From Prostheceraeus crozeri (lineage: Eukaryota; Platyhelminthes; Polycladida; Euryleptidae), in the NCBI GenBank assembly GCA_907163375.1, contig CAJQUW010009239.1:248001-312000 (forward strand): a DNA stretch of 64,000 bases. The letters run 5' to 3'. Position numbers and translations under genes: made by a program. Of this stretch, positions 1-11,646 are shown in pieces (the first letter of the stretch is position 1; each line of letters begins with the position of its first letter). The notes under the pieces were generated by a model. It was not told the origin of the DNA and searched no databases. It saw only the letters and a program-made list of their open reading frames with translations.

Positions 1-554
1 AATATTACAGCAAAACTCTCCGTGTCTTGCTCGCTTGTATCATGGTAAGACATGAGAAGGCTGGCTCAGACATCATTAAAAATGCTTTCATTGACTTCAG
101 CAGGGTCGAAAACCCCAGAAAACCTCCAAAACTAGTGAATTTAAATTTTTCAACTTTTCAGAACTACTTATGAAATTTTATAAGTAGTCTATCACTTAGG
201 GCAGGTCAATAGCGACCGAACCTTTTTTGAATCAAGTCAGACGGACTTGTAGAAGCAAAGTTACAAGCCTTTAAAGTTTTGGAGTCTTTTATGGCCTGGA
301 GACGAAGGCCATCTCCTGGCGAACCTCTAAGTCTGACGCCTTAGCTGACTTCAGCAATGAAATTTTCTAAGTCGGTTTCTTGTAGAAACCCGGAATTTGG
401 AATATCCGAAGCTATCATCGGAGCTCAGAGAGACGACCTCCTTTTGACAATCGCTCTCCTCTAAATGAAAAGTCTGTCGGTTCCCAGCTTATATAGTTTG
501 TGGCGATCAGCTGATGACGTAATATCCATCATCCAAAAACTGAAAACGCTTCTA
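1..554. other. No gene recognised; one small hairpin
   Basis: I see no coding signal or family here. A perfect 9 bp inverted repeat (ACTACTTAT at 163-171, ATAAGTAGT at 180-188) could form a small hairpin with an 8-base loop. Its role is unknown. Confidence 0.5.
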
Positions 555-1420
555 TCGCCGATTCTAGTGCTCCGATTGAGCTGGAAATACACCATTTCTA
601 TGTAGAATTTGACGCTAAATCCGAATCTGGCCTCCATTTTTCCATCCGATGCTTCGTTTTGGCTCTACAGCCCACAGCCATCGCAAAAATTCTAACTCAT
701 TTTTCGGAAAAAAGATGAAAATTTTTTTCTCTCCGATGGCTTTCAAATTTACCATGCCGATGCAGAATTTGACGCTGATTCCAAATCTGGTCTCTTTTTC
801 CCCGTCCGAGGCTTGCTTCACCCGCTAGAGCGATGTTCGTAAAAATTCTAACTCTGTTGTTTTTCGCCAATGTCCAAAATTTCCAATAACGTCTCACCTC
901 TAAACGAAGGCAGATAGGAACAAGCCATGTTTTCCACTGAATTTGTCTCATTCTTAGCTTTCAAATGAGCTATTGCACGACTTTCTACGATCTCTACCAC
1001 CAAAGTTGTAAGTTTGACAGGAGGGGGGACGTCCTCGAAATTTTTTCTCTCCGATTTTGCTGGAAACATCCTTCCTAACCCAAAATTTCACGTAGAGTCA
1101 GAATCTGGCCTCCGTTTTCACATCAGAGGCCTCCTTCATGCCGAATTCCGACCTTTCTCATCCCAAAACCATCAACACCCGCCTTTTTCCAACTCTGACG
1201 CTCCACCCCTTGCCTCTCAGGAAAACTCCTCCCGCCTTCCTTCCCCACCCAAAATTTCACGCAGATTCCAAATCTGATCTCAGTTTTCACAACCAAACCA
1301 TCCTTCATGACGTTTTCCAACTTTTCTCATCCCAAAACCATCAACATCCACCCTTTTCCAACTCTATCCTGCTCACATTCCTATCACCTTCCTTCCCATC
1401 CTTTGCCTCACAGTTCCTCC
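555..1420. repeat. Degenerate tandem repeat, unit about 160-170 bp
   Basis: A motif of the form AATTT(G/C)ACGC followed by GATTCCAAATCTG-like sequence recurs at 605, 765, 1083 and 1252, so spacings are 160, 318 (about two units) and 169. A second anchor, TCATCCCAAAACCATCAACA, recurs near 1159 and 1328, again 169 apart. A CTCCGAT box precedes the motif in three copies. The plus strand is pyrimidine-rich, so open frames here are probably composition artefacts. Just downstream, CTTCCTTCCAGAGGGG is duplicated (near 1424 and 1507). It may be a minisatellite or a repeated leader region of an element; the sequence does not decide. Confidence 0.6.
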
Positions 1421-1591
1421 TTCCTTCCTTCCAGAGGGGAGGGGGGAGTAGGGAACAGTTTTCTCCTCTCGGACCCATTCCTCCCAGCACATCCTTGGCG
1501 AACTCCCTTCCTTCCAGAGGGGGGGATGAGTCAGCATGATTACTCATTATTTCACAATTTGCACTTGCGTCTTCCACGGGGTTACTGCTAA

Positions 1592-2944
1592 CTGGCACAT
1601 AAGAACCTTAGAACAGCACAAATATCCATGAAAGAACTGTACGATCAGAAATCAAAGGTTCGAAGTTTTAGCGTTGGGGACAAAGTCCTCGTACTCTTGC
1701 CGATTGTGAGCAACCCGATGAAAGCTTGCTATCAGGGCCCATATGTCATTTCGAGTAAGATAGACGAGTTAAATTACATCGTGAGTACACCAGATCGAAA
1801 GAAAGATACACAATTATGTCATGCTAACATGATAAAGGAATATTATGCAAGATCAATTGAGTCCAATTCGGTTCTTAGTGTGCAAGATGTTGATTTTGAA
1901 ATCAAAAATGACAATCGAAACGCGAGATTAACGAATTCTGATATAATGAAAGATATGAAATCACTGACAAATCATCTGCCATCAGACGAAGGAAATTCAC
2001 TCGAAAACTTGATAGTAGAATTCAAGAGCATCTTCGGCGATGTACCGTCTCGTACGGATGTTATTGAGCACAACGTCTGTCTAACGAGTGATATCACTCC
2101 GATCAAATCACATCCGTATCGAGTAGGCCCAGACAAAAAGAAAATTATTCAAGAGGAGGTCGATTATATGTTAAAACATAAAATTATCGAACCCACTAAT
2201 AGTCAGTGGGCATCTCCTTGTGTAGTTGTCAAGAAAGCCGATAATTCATATCGATTTTGCACAGATTATAGAAAATTAAATGCAGTGACTAAAAGCGATT
2301 CTTTCCCCTTGGCCAGAATCGATGATTGTATAGATCGCATTGGGAAAGCCAGATATATTTCAAAATGTGATGTTTTGAAAGGTTATTGGGGCATCCCTCT
2401 GACCGAAACAGCTCGGGAGATATCAGCATTTGTCACACCAGATGGGCTGTATCAGTACCGAGTAATGCCCTATGGCATGAAGAATTCTCAAGCTACATTT
2501 CAAAGACTAATGACAAGTTTACTGAGAGGTATGAAGAATGTCACAGCCTATGTTGATGACATTGTTGTACATAACGATAGCTGGGAGGAGCATCAGAAAT
2601 CTCTGCGCGAGCTGTTTGTCAGGTTAAAAGAAGCAAACTTGACCGTTAATTTGAGGAAAAGTGTGTTCTGTAGAGCCGACGTCACATACCTAGGACATGT
2701 AGTGGGGCATGGAAAAGTCAAGCCAGTAGATGGACATGTTGAAAAAATGAAAACCTTTCCTCCACCAACTGACAAAAAAGGTGTAATGAGATTCCTCGGT
2801 ATGTTAGGTTACTATAGGCGATTTTTGCCAAACTTCTCGACGGTTGCATTTCCTCTGACCGACTTACTAAAAAAAGACCTCAAAGTTAATTTGGACTACT
2901 CCTTGTCAGGAAGCATTCGAGTCATTAAAAACTATGATGCGTAA
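1592..2944 (+). pseudogene. pol fragment: integrase C-terminal GPY/F domain plus reverse transcriptase
   Basis: The frame is open from 1592, with the first ATG at 1628. The first ~70 residues look like the integrase C-terminal chromatin/DNA-binding part: a KELYDQK helix, VGDKVLVLLP, then the QGPY box and a CHANM segment. A linker follows, then a full RT: HPYRVGP, the WASPCVVVKK and FCTDYRKLN fingers, KCDVLKGYW with the first catalytic Asp, QYRVMPYGM, and the YVDD box at about 2549-2560. The connection LGMLGYYRRF follows. The last ~17 codons before the stop at 2942-2944 are out of frame: an extra T near 2890 throws the reading off, and the following plus-strand frame continues as RNase H. The product would have copied element RNA in cytoplasmic particles. 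It lacks the integrase zinc finger and catalytic core, so it is inactive. Confidence 0.88.
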
Positions 2945-3407
2945 TACACCGATTCTAAATGCTCCAGACTGGAACAAACCATTCGAACTCATGACTGACG
3001 CGAGCGACGTAGGCATAGGTGCAGTGTTGACACAGAATATTGAAGGTGAAAGATTTCCAGTTGCATATTTCTCGCAAAAGTTAAATAAGCACCAAAAGAA
3101 TTACTCTACAATAGAGAAAGAGGCCTTCGCCTTACTCAGTGCAGTTAAACATTTTGAGATTTATATTGCCTCTTCAGTGGGTTCAGTAAAAGTTCACACA
3201 GATCATGATCCGTTGATTTTTCTCAAAAAAATGAGGTTCAAGAATCGTAGAATACTCGCTTGGTGTCTAGCTCTTCAGGAGTTTAACCTTATTGTCTGTC
3301 ATATAAAGGGAAAAGACAACATTTGGGCTGATGCCTTATCCTGCACCGGTTCCCAGTTTTCTGACAGATCTACCCAGGATCCGTTTCAGAGACTAAACAA
3401 ATCCTGA
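2891..3407 (+). pseudogene. RNase H domain of the gypsy element
   Basis: This continues pol in the next frame after the single-base insertion near 2890; the first in-frame ATG is at 2934. It shows the usual four acidic residues of retroelement RNase H: Asp in LMTDASDVGIG, Glu in STIEKEAFALL, Asp in VHTDHDPLIF, and Asp in WADALSC. The domain would remove RNA from RNA:DNA hybrids during reverse transcription. The frame ends about 25 residues after the last motif, and the PPT/LTR follows closely, so RNase H was the last pol domain of this element. Apart from the frameshift it looks complete. Confidence 0.85.
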
Positions 3408-3515
3408 GTGAATTAAAAGGTTGTGATGTACATTTTCGTGGTGATTGGTGAACATTTCTTCGCGTTTCAAGTCATCGCAATGCTCCGATTATCAACGCTC
3501 TTTTATGCCGGGGGA

Positions 3516-4037
3516 TGTGACAAAAATGCAGACTTCTCTCTCTTTCCTCATCAAGACTCGGCAGAAGTGATACCTAGTGTAAATTAACTTTCAAGGCAGC
3601 GACGACCAATGGAGTCGCTTGCATGAGCCATTGATCGGCGCAGACTCTCCTTCCCTTCGCTGACGGGAGGGCGAAGCGATGCCCGGTGACAGGGAGCCGG
3701 CGAGTGGCTGGGCGCCAATCATACGCTCCAGGTGGATGATCGATCCTACACATTTGGAGAGACATCAAAACTCCCTGCTGACGGACCAAACTCGCTTTCT
3801 CTCACTCTCTCCCGCCTACAGTACGCACGATCTCTTGTTGGGAATCAGCGACGCTGCTGCGACCCTTCGGCTCACGACCGTAGTCATTGCCAAGTTGACG
3901 ACTGTACGTACACTCACATTCTCTGCGAACACCAAATCGGCTCTCTTAAGGGCCACTACCTGCCTTGCAATTAATAAACACATTCACTCACAGGGATTTG
4001 GCCTTTTTTCTGTTCGTACCTTGGGGAGGTCGTAACA
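3516..4037 (+). repeat. 3' LTR of the gypsy element, with polypurine tract just upstream
   Basis: A short purine-rich tract (GGGGGA within 3509-3515) directly precedes TGTGACAAAA, and the segment ends in GTAACA at 4037. That gives a TG...CA LTR of 522 bp with imperfect TGTGAC/GTAACA ends. A polyadenylation signal (AATAAA) sits near 3972, followed by a T-rich stretch near 4005. It is more GC-rich than the flanks. The 5' LTR is not in the window, so the two LTRs cannot be compared and a target duplication cannot be tested. Confidence 0.7.
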
Positions 4038-4183
4038 TGATCCTTTGTTAACTCGCATGATGATCGGTTCACCGTGAAAATAAAAGTACTTATAGTTACG
4101 AAAGAAGGTCTTTTCCAAACTTTCTATTATTAATAAGCTCTATACGCATGATATTGAGCACTCTAGAAATAACCTCAATTCTG

Positions 4184-4195
4184 ATATACATATAC

Positions 4196-4237
<42 letters not shown>
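4184..4237. repeat. (TA)n(TG)n microsatellite
   Basis: Alternating TA dinucleotides pass into a TG run of about 20 bases. Confidence 0.9.
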
Positions 4238-4389
4238 CTTTATACTCAAATAATGAAAATCGAACATCTCTTTTTGTTGAGGTAGTGTGAGATATCAAAT
4301 CATGTCACATAAAGTCAAAGAAATCCACAAAAAGAATCCACTTTCTAAATAATATGTAATAAAAATTAGAATCCTCTCTCGTTAAATAC

Positions 4390-5215
4390 ATGTAGTATAG
4401 TATCGACAGGGATAAAGGTCCTTTACGGCATTGCGTGAAGCAGAGAGGCACATTTATTTGTCTGAAAGAGGGAGAAATGGCGGTTTTAGGTGGTGTAATA
4501 GATGATCAGGATCAAGCATCTTCCTGAAAAGCGTAAGAGCAGCAGTTTCTCGGCGAAGGTGAAGAGGGGCAAGTAGATCACATGTGCAGTAGTAGTCGCA
4601 TATGATACGATGACAGCACTTCCCAACGCTTTCAATTTTGTTGGAGTTTGTCGTAGATAGTCCGACGAAGTTGGACTATTATGTTCAAGTACACTGTTAT
4701 GAAGTTTGGTCTGTTATGTTCAATTGTATACTTGAATAAGTTCGGCTTTAGATGTACTCAATTTCTTTAATTGCTTCGTGAATATTTCTCGATGATGTTT
4801 TGCATATGTCAGCAACGTGAGCATCTCATTTCAAATTACCCTGAAACTAGATACCCAAAATTCTCATATCAGAAAGAGGGCAGCTAAAATTCCAATATCT
4901 ACCGAGCTTGGCGTGGATCGTTTCTTTGCAACCATGGCATTTGTTTTCTCTCGACCTTTAGAATCACACCATTGGCTAACATTAAAAATTTCCTTATCTA
5001 TTTCGTTGTTTAGGTTGTTTGTTGTGTCAACGATCACGGGAAGAACCACAATAATGTCGTCGGCATACTTAAACATTTTATATTCTGGACCGTAGCATTT
5101 TAAGGAGCCGATTTGTGAGCAGAAAAGATAAGGAGACAGATATGAACCTTGCGGAACGCCTGACGTTGCCCGTGTGAACGAGCTATTCCAGCCATCAATA
5201 GAATATGTTGCAGAC
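4390..5215 (-). pseudogene. Non-LTR retrotransposon (LINE) RT relic, C-terminal half of ORF2
   Basis: On the minus strand, translation gives GVPQGS (near 5155), the catalytic box KYADDIIVV (near 5068), then WCDSKG and an ILG-FQGNLKWD segment, all typical of RT domains in the CR1/Jockey group. Further left, in other frames, LAPLHLRRETAALTLF resembles the C-terminal tail of such ORF2 proteins. Several frameshifts and stops separate these pieces. The endonuclease and RT fingers are absent. It is an old 5'-truncated copy, clearly different from the LINE at 11517-14829. Confidence 0.75.
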
Positions 5216-8200
5216 TAATTTCAATTTCGTGACTTTTATTCAAGACAGATCATGATTGGTTTCCAAATAACCTTCAGTTGTAGCGAATTTGCAAACGAAT
5301 AAACAGAAATTAGGTAAAAATTCGAATTCCTACATTTTCAGCAGTTGAAATAATCAAGATAAAATTATGTGCATATTTTTATTTAGTGTGTGACTGCTGA
5401 ACATTTGGTAAATTATGATCTTTCATCGTACTTTGAAAGAGTTTGTTGAAAGAGCTTTGGTAATTGAAAGAGCTTTGGGGAGTAGAAGCAGAATCATTTA
5501 TGCATTGAACACGCGTCGAAAAGACAAAGACAAAGTAGAGACAACGAAACGATTTAGAGTTTACTAATCAGAGGGTGCTTAGTTTCATTATCTCAGCATA
5601 GGAAGCGACAGAGGTATGTTGGTCTTACGGGCACCACTCGTAACCAAATATCGGACATCAAGATTTGTCTTTACATCGTCTTTTGGGAAGAGCTCCCGGA
5701 AATCATAATGGCTTTTAGAGTAACTTATCAAAGGACTCAAAAGCGTTCGAGGTTCCATGAATTGAAATCTTTAGAATATATTTGATAAAGGTATCATCTA
5801 CCAAGCATATTGTTATGCTAGAAAAATTGAATGCATACTCCTGAGTGCTTTGTGCACTTTCGCCTTACCAGATTAATTTATGTTACTATGGCATTGGCCT
5901 AACTTCAGAAGTTTCTCAAAATTTGGTTCTACTTCTAAGCGAAAGGTAGATGTAGAATCTAGGCACTTCCGCAGTCTATGACGAACCTTCTACCAAACAT
6001 CGGCAGGAAACACTAGTAGAATCGTTCCACTTCACACATCCACCTCAGACTTTAATTAATCAATCCAGTCATAAATGTTGGACCGCACACTGCAACAGTA
6101 ATATAAGATTTAATTGTTTTGAATAGACGTAAAAGATAGATTACTCATAGAACAATGCTCATGTATTTTACATTTTCGCATTTGCATCCAGTAGAGGTTT
6201 ATTGACATTGTAGTCATGACACAAGGCACTTCAAATTTGTTGTGAAATTGTAAAACCACGTTTTCAAAGCTCCATAAAGTCTGTTGTTATGAATTGAAGC
6301 GATCACTTCCTATTAAGGATTACGTTAACATATGCACAAGTACCCACGTATTCCTCCTTCTTCTTGCTTGAGTGAGATACTCCTGATGAAAGTGCATACT
6401 AAAGGCAGATAAACTAACGACAGCATGTTTTCTTCTCAGTAAAGAACAGTCGTTGCTCATCTCTTCTGCTGATTGACTGAGAGCAATGTTTGAATGGTTA
6501 TAATCTTCACCTGCAACATGGGCGTGTGTTAGGGATATTTTCTTGCTTAAGATAAATACTTTTTCGGATATTGAAAGAAATCACTTTGCTCATGATGCAG
6601 AAGCAGTGTTCAATCACTGACAAGAATATAATCGATAAGTAAAACATTGTATACAATCATAAACAGTGAATTATCAATCTATCGGCGAGGCCTAATCATT
6701 TTGTCGATCAATATTCAATTGCACGTACAGCAAAAAATTACAATCAATATCAGGTGCTGAAATCGCTTGATGCTGGAATCCTCTACCATATTGAAATAAC
6801 TTAGAAATTTTTAGTTGCATGCTTCATGTGCACTAGAAAACTACGAGGGAACAGTCAGCATAGGAGACAAGAAAATCACTAACGCTCGTTTTTCGGATGA
6901 CATTATTGCGACTCAGCGCAAAGTTAATCAAAAATAGCCCGGTTCTGAAAATTTCGAGATTCAGTTGTAAGAAACTTAGAGCATAGAGTAAGTTTCAAAG
7001 TATATTGGGCAGACTAGCAACTCAGCATTTATTAAATTCCCAATGTGTATACAGTTTCGATTTCATGAAATCAATTTGAGTTGAGAGCCAGTACCTACCA
7101 CATGTGAGATGTACAAATTTTTGCACTTCTGGAGAAATGTACACGAATTTGGCTGATTATGATAGCAATACAGAAGAATTGAAAGTAATTTACAAATCCT
7201 TCATGTCATTATGACAACCTTGGAGAGGTAATATAGTTTGTTAAATTAGCAATTCAATGGGTTACCATTAAATTTATTGCTCAGCCGTATTATAATACGA
7301 CTATTTTCTTATGCATGATCATGTCACAAACTACATGCCACTGAAAGAGCAAAACATCATAATCAAGGAACTGACCACAATTAACTTTAAAAGATGTAAA
7401 TAGGTCAACATTACTATTCAGATTCTAGAAATGACGCCTTGTGAATCATAAAATCATTCCGCTGAACATTGAGTTAAAGACATGACATCTCAGCCAAGAA
7501 GCTATCAGAAGATCTCAACTTTTCCTCGAAGACTTGAAGGGACTTGCATTATAATGCAGTTCATGAAATTTCCTAGATCATCAGCTTAATTTCCGCGTTA
7601 TTTATGTGCCTGTTACTAGACATTCATTCCTTTTATTATCCAGTATGTTTCATACTACTTATAAAGTGACTTGGTGTCGGTAGTATATATTATTTGCAAA
7701 AATTTACCTTCTTAAAAACTGCTCAAATAATTTTTTGGATCGCAACAACGTTATCTCCGCAAAACACCGAATATTTTCCTATGAAAATTTCCACTGCTTA
7801 CAGATATTTTTTTAAGTCGACACTCTACCTATTATATACTTCCTCTATGACTTACAAATAGTATAGCTTGCACCCTTTTTAATTTCTAGACCATTCTTTC
7901 AGAACAAGTTTGATAATTTCCATGAAAATTAAGAGTATGAGACACCCATGCGCTCTTTGGGCATTAGAATTATTACTATTCTATTAATTAATACGATGCT
8001 GTATTTACAAATGTTTGGGAGTACAGCACTAATATTCAGGACACAATAAAAGTCGCAAACATGGCATGAAATGTCTTAATAATCTATTTTCATAATTCTA
8101 CTGTAAAGTTACTATCAAAATTCATGCTATTAAGAATGCTATGAAGTGTAATAATATTTTTGTTTCCTAATTTCGATTGTTTTGGTCTGTCTGTATCTGT

Positions 8201-9860
8201 CGTATTTTATCCAACATAATTGCAGATATTTGCCGTCTCTTCCATAAATCTTGAAATAAGCATAATAATAAATCAACTAAATTAGATTCTTAGACTTTAA
8301 ATGTTTACGAAACATTTGTAAATATATTGTAGATGAGTGTGTAATTGTTACCGGGTAAAGATCATAGTGTGGCTATTGAATGTAAATGAGGCATTAATAC
8401 ACGTATTGTCATCAATATATGAATTGATTTCAAAGCGGAGATATAGCATCAAAGGGACCTACTATACTTGACAACACGCATGAATCTCACAAATCATGTA
8501 CTTGGTCTATATGAACATGTTTACTGCAATTGTAGAATAATGATTTCCTGCTATGTGGGGAATTCCCACAGGGTTAATATAGATGTTTGGTGGGAATGAA
8601 CGATGGTGTCACACGACAACTCTGTCTAGCTACACATGATCTCAGGTGAGAGCACTTTTAGCAGGTAAAACAACTATTTTAAGCGTTAAAAGAGTGAATA
8701 GAAAAATAGCATGATTTTTTCCTCATCAAGCAGATGTCATTGAGTAGTCACATTGCAAAAAATCTCGCGATTACTTGTCACTCAAGAATCGCACGATTGA
8801 TTCCGTCGTACGATTAATCGAAAGCAATCGATTAACTGCGCCCGCCACTGTTATACATCAGCAGTCTACCACGAGACATAATCTTTCAAGCCGCCCTCAA
8901 CGGGTATGCAAAGTACCTTTAGTCTGACATGCATGCATGCAGTACCAGCTGCTATAGCATCAAAAAGGAACTTCATTTATCGTACGATTAGCAAGCCTAT
9001 AAGAAGATGCGAAATTCGCGAATGCGAAATTTGACGAAAAGTTTCGCAAAACTGCCATTGGCCTAAGTTGGGCGTGAGTCAACCGGTATTGTAGCTCGAA
9101 ATCAGGAATTCCCACCGTATCAGTCATTTTAAGATTCTGGATGTACCGCATGGTCTGCCTACATTTGTTTTACGCGTAATGTCATAATTAATGAATTTGA
9201 AAATTTATCATGAAAACGTGATAATATTCATCACAAACTTTAAAGTTGCATTTGTGCATTTATTTTTCCTGAAGATCTTGTCGATATTGTGTGCTTGATA
9301 AACAACTAATTGTGATCACTTTTTAGAATTTTCTAATTATAACTATTCACTACTACGATCTATTATGTCAAACTTTGAAAGAAACTCAGACTAGCAGCCT
9401 ATGTACATATGTTTCCTTAATCCTTAACCTTCATTTATTTGTTCAACATTGGACGCTTGGATGAAAATAGAAGCCACACAAATTTGCGGAAAAATTCTAA
9501 CTCCTTGCATTGATGAAACTGAATTATTCATTTTTATGCTATTCAATTTCCTTTTCCGGAGTCTTCTTCCACTTCATATGGGCGTTAATGCATTTGCTAG
9601 TAAAGTTGTAAAGTATTTATTACTTATTTATTAAAGTATTATTAAGTGTTCACATTATTGTAGGTTATTGTTAAAGTCAAAACTACATTTGAAGTTTTCG
9701 TGAAGCTTGCAAACTGAACAAGTGTATGGAGAGATTGTTAAATAGACATTATATTTGTGTTTATTGACATATTAGCATCTGAATCCTGCCAAAGAGTTGT
9801 CTATTCTTTGCGGCTTGTGTTAAGCTTGCTTTCTATTGCGTTAGTGTTTTTGTGTTGTAC
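5216..9860. other. About 4.6 kb with no gene or element recognised
   Basis: The region is AT-rich with only short open frames that resemble nothing I know. Small features are a local repeat of TTGAAAGAGCTTTGG (5449-5478) and a (GCAT)n tract near 8931-8940. I see no splice-linked coding pattern, RNA gene or terminal inverted repeats. Confidence 0.5.
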
Positions 9861-9965
9861 TTTCTAGGCGGGGGACCGCCAGCTCGGGTTTGAGCATGCA
9901 AGATGCTAAAGGACCCGAAACGAGATCTAGCTTGCCATCTTGCTGATGACCCCCCTTCTTTTTTA
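9861..9965 (+). other. GC-rich island with several strong stems followed by a T run
   Basis: In AT-rich surroundings this ~100 bp stretch holds three perfect potential stems: GGCGG/CCGCC (9867-9871 with 9876-9880), GCTC/GAGC (9882-9885 with 9892-9895) and GCAAGATG/CATCTTGC (9898-9905 with 9936-9943). A run of Ts (9960-9965 region) follows, as at RNA polymerase III stops. GGGTTTGAGC at 9886-9895 is weakly like a B box. A structured small RNA or SINE-like fragment is possible, but I recognise no family. Confidence 0.3.
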
Positions 9966-10069
9966 TGTGTTTGCCTTATATATTTAATTTAGTTTTATTT
10001 GGTTTTCTTTTGTAAATGTAGTAAAGCATCTACCCGTTGACCGGCGTCAACACAATTTTTAAAACGAAC

Positions 10070-10132
10070 ATTATTTACTGTTGTATAGGCAATTGGTTTG
10101 AATTATTTACTGTTGTATAGGCAATTGGTTTG
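10070..10132. repeat. Tandem duplication of 32 bp
   Basis: The unit starting ATTATTTACTGTTGTATAGG is present twice, at 10070-10101 and 10102-10132, nearly identical, which implies a recent duplication. Confidence 0.9.
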
Positions 10133-10245
10133 CTTTTTATATAATTATTATTTCTTTTAAGCCGACTTTTTCCTTGATTATGGTCCTACTCAATCCATTG
10201 GACAAGGCTATCCCAAATTTCATCTTGAAAGTATATAGTGTGTGT

Positions 10246-10383
10246 ATAACGTCTTATCCGTTCTTTTACAGCCAAAAATCAAAACGAGCTATACTGATTG
10301 TAATTCATATCGTATTCGTGGTTCACTATGTACAGAAATCAGATGTAAAATCAACACACAAATGAATACAAACGATTACAACC
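10246..10383 (-). repeat. Left arm of a ~98% inverted repeat flanking the BEL/Pao element
   Basis: This is the reverse complement of 18432-18570. Over the central 123 bases I count two mismatches. The right arm lies just downstream of the BEL pol stop and a TATA box, inside what is probably the 3' LTR. So this arm looks like an inverted fragment of that LTR. Confidence 0.8.
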
Positions 10384-10957
10384 GTGAAAACGTTCACCTT
10401 CTTGGCTGTACAATAAAACATCTGTTGAATTCAAGAAAGTACGTTGCCTAATGATCTCCTTGACAATAAACACAAATAAGCAACTGAAACAAATAACGAC
10501 TTTTACCAAGATTTTTAGGTGAAGAAGCAATAAAACGATAAAATTGGTTCTACTCATATTCAATAACTGTAAATGTGCAAATATACCGTCACACTCCAAC
10601 CAACAACTTTCCTGCGTGACAAGTTGTTCAAATGAGTTAAACATATAAAAACTTCTTAACAAATATGCACACAGTTCATTTCATTTAAAGAATTCTACAA
10701 CAAGCAAGACTACAACATACCAATAAAGAGGCTTCGTTCACTTTTGTTCATACTTGATATGTTCATAGTCTTTACACACCATAACTTGTAGAGTCCAATT
10801 TCTAAACAATCTTCACCAATCTTCTTTGTACAACCAGGTATGGATATCACTCACGAAGTCAGGAAAAGTTCATGTTCCATATTTACAAAATAGAAGTTAA
10901 ACCAAGTGCTCATATCAAATATATACACATGAATCAGCATAAGAAATATAAACTCTA
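10384..10957. other. No gene recognised between inverted repeat arm and BEL protease
   Basis: The stretch is AT-rich. An in-frame stop lies shortly before 10958. Gag of the BEL element would be expected here, but I see no gag or zinc-knuckle sequence. Confidence 0.4.
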
Positions 10958-11512
10958 CAAAAATTACACCTTGCACTCCTACACGTAGATAAAAGTCCTT
11001 CGAGTAATATGACAGGAATCGAGAATGTAAGTTCACCCGCTTCATCAACGTGTTGCTGTATCCGACAAGATCCTGCTGCCGCAACTTCGATGACCGTACC
11101 TGTGTGGGTGTCATCTAATGGGTCGAATGAAGAGATTCTAACGTATGCCTTGTTAGACACTCAAAGCGATTTCAGCTATATTTCTGACGATTTAATCAAG
11201 ACACTTCATTTGAAAGGAAGTAAGGTCAGTTTGAAGCTTTCGACGATGTCCTCAAAGACAGTTTCAGAAAGCACACTGGTTGAAGATATCAAAGTTCGAG
11301 GATTGTATGAGAATCAAATAGTAAGGATTTCTAAAGTCTACTCAAAGGATATAAGACCAGGTGATCGGTCTTGCACTCCCACGCCGGAAACTGCCAAACA
11401 GTGGCCTCATCTACACGAAGTAGCAACGAAGATTCCTGCACTACAAGATTGTGAATTTGGCTTGCTCATAGGATACGATTGTCCTCAAGCACTAGCTCCA
11501 CGAGAATCTGTC
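10958..11512 (+). pseudogene. BEL/Pao pol, aspartic protease part (peptidase A17 type)
   Basis: The frame begins with an ALLHVDK segment, like the end of the Pao gag-protease linker, and the first ATG is at 11009. The protease active site reads YALLDTQSDFSYIS (about 11144-11185), matching the LLDTQSD box of BEL/Pao proteases. Near the end, GLLIGYDCPQALAPRE is the conserved segment before the protease-RT linker. In an intact element this enzyme cuts the Gag-Pol polyprotein. The frame is cut by the LINE inserted after 11516 and resumes in register at 14830. Confidence 0.85.
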
Positions 11513-11646
11513 ACTAATAATAATAATAATAATAATGAAGTGTTTATTGAAATCACCATGAAAATCACATGTACAAAATTAATTACTAAAATCGTTCTCC
11601 AAAGAGTTGACAAAATACAATGTACAGAAAGTTATACCTATCATTT

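Larger units (their letters stand above)
1592..4037 (+). mobile_element. Ty3/gypsy retrotransposon of the Gmr1 type, 5'-truncated, with 3' LTR
   Basis: One element runs integrase C-terminus, reverse transcriptase, RNase H, purine-rich tract, 3' LTR. In ordinary gypsy elements integrase lies after RNase H. Here the integrase tail is directly upstream of RT in the same frame, and only 108 bases separate the RNase H stop from the LTR, which leaves no room for a downstream integrase. This is the copia-like order known for the Gmr1 group of Ty3/gypsy elements. Gag, protease and the integrase core are missing: the frame closes at a stop ending at 1591. A 5' LTR is not present in the window. One frameshift separates RT from RNase H. 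Confidence 0.85.

Noticed and set aside
508-555. Second hammerhead-like CTGATGA...GAAAA
   Set aside because: No complementary stem between the two words.
1014-1598. Several 60-130 codon frames on both strands of the 5' repeat region
   Set aside because: They follow the pyrimidine-rich tandem repeat and do not keep a frame from unit to unit.
4276-4292. let-7-like seed (TTGAGGTAGTGTGAGAT)
   Set aside because: Only the seed region matches; the rest of the mature sequence and a hairpin partner are absent.
9861-9965. Hammerhead ribozyme (CTGATGA and GAAAC words)
   Set aside because: The core words occur in the wrong order, the cleavage triplet is missing, and the strong 8 bp stem encloses GAAAC in a way that fits no hammerhead type.
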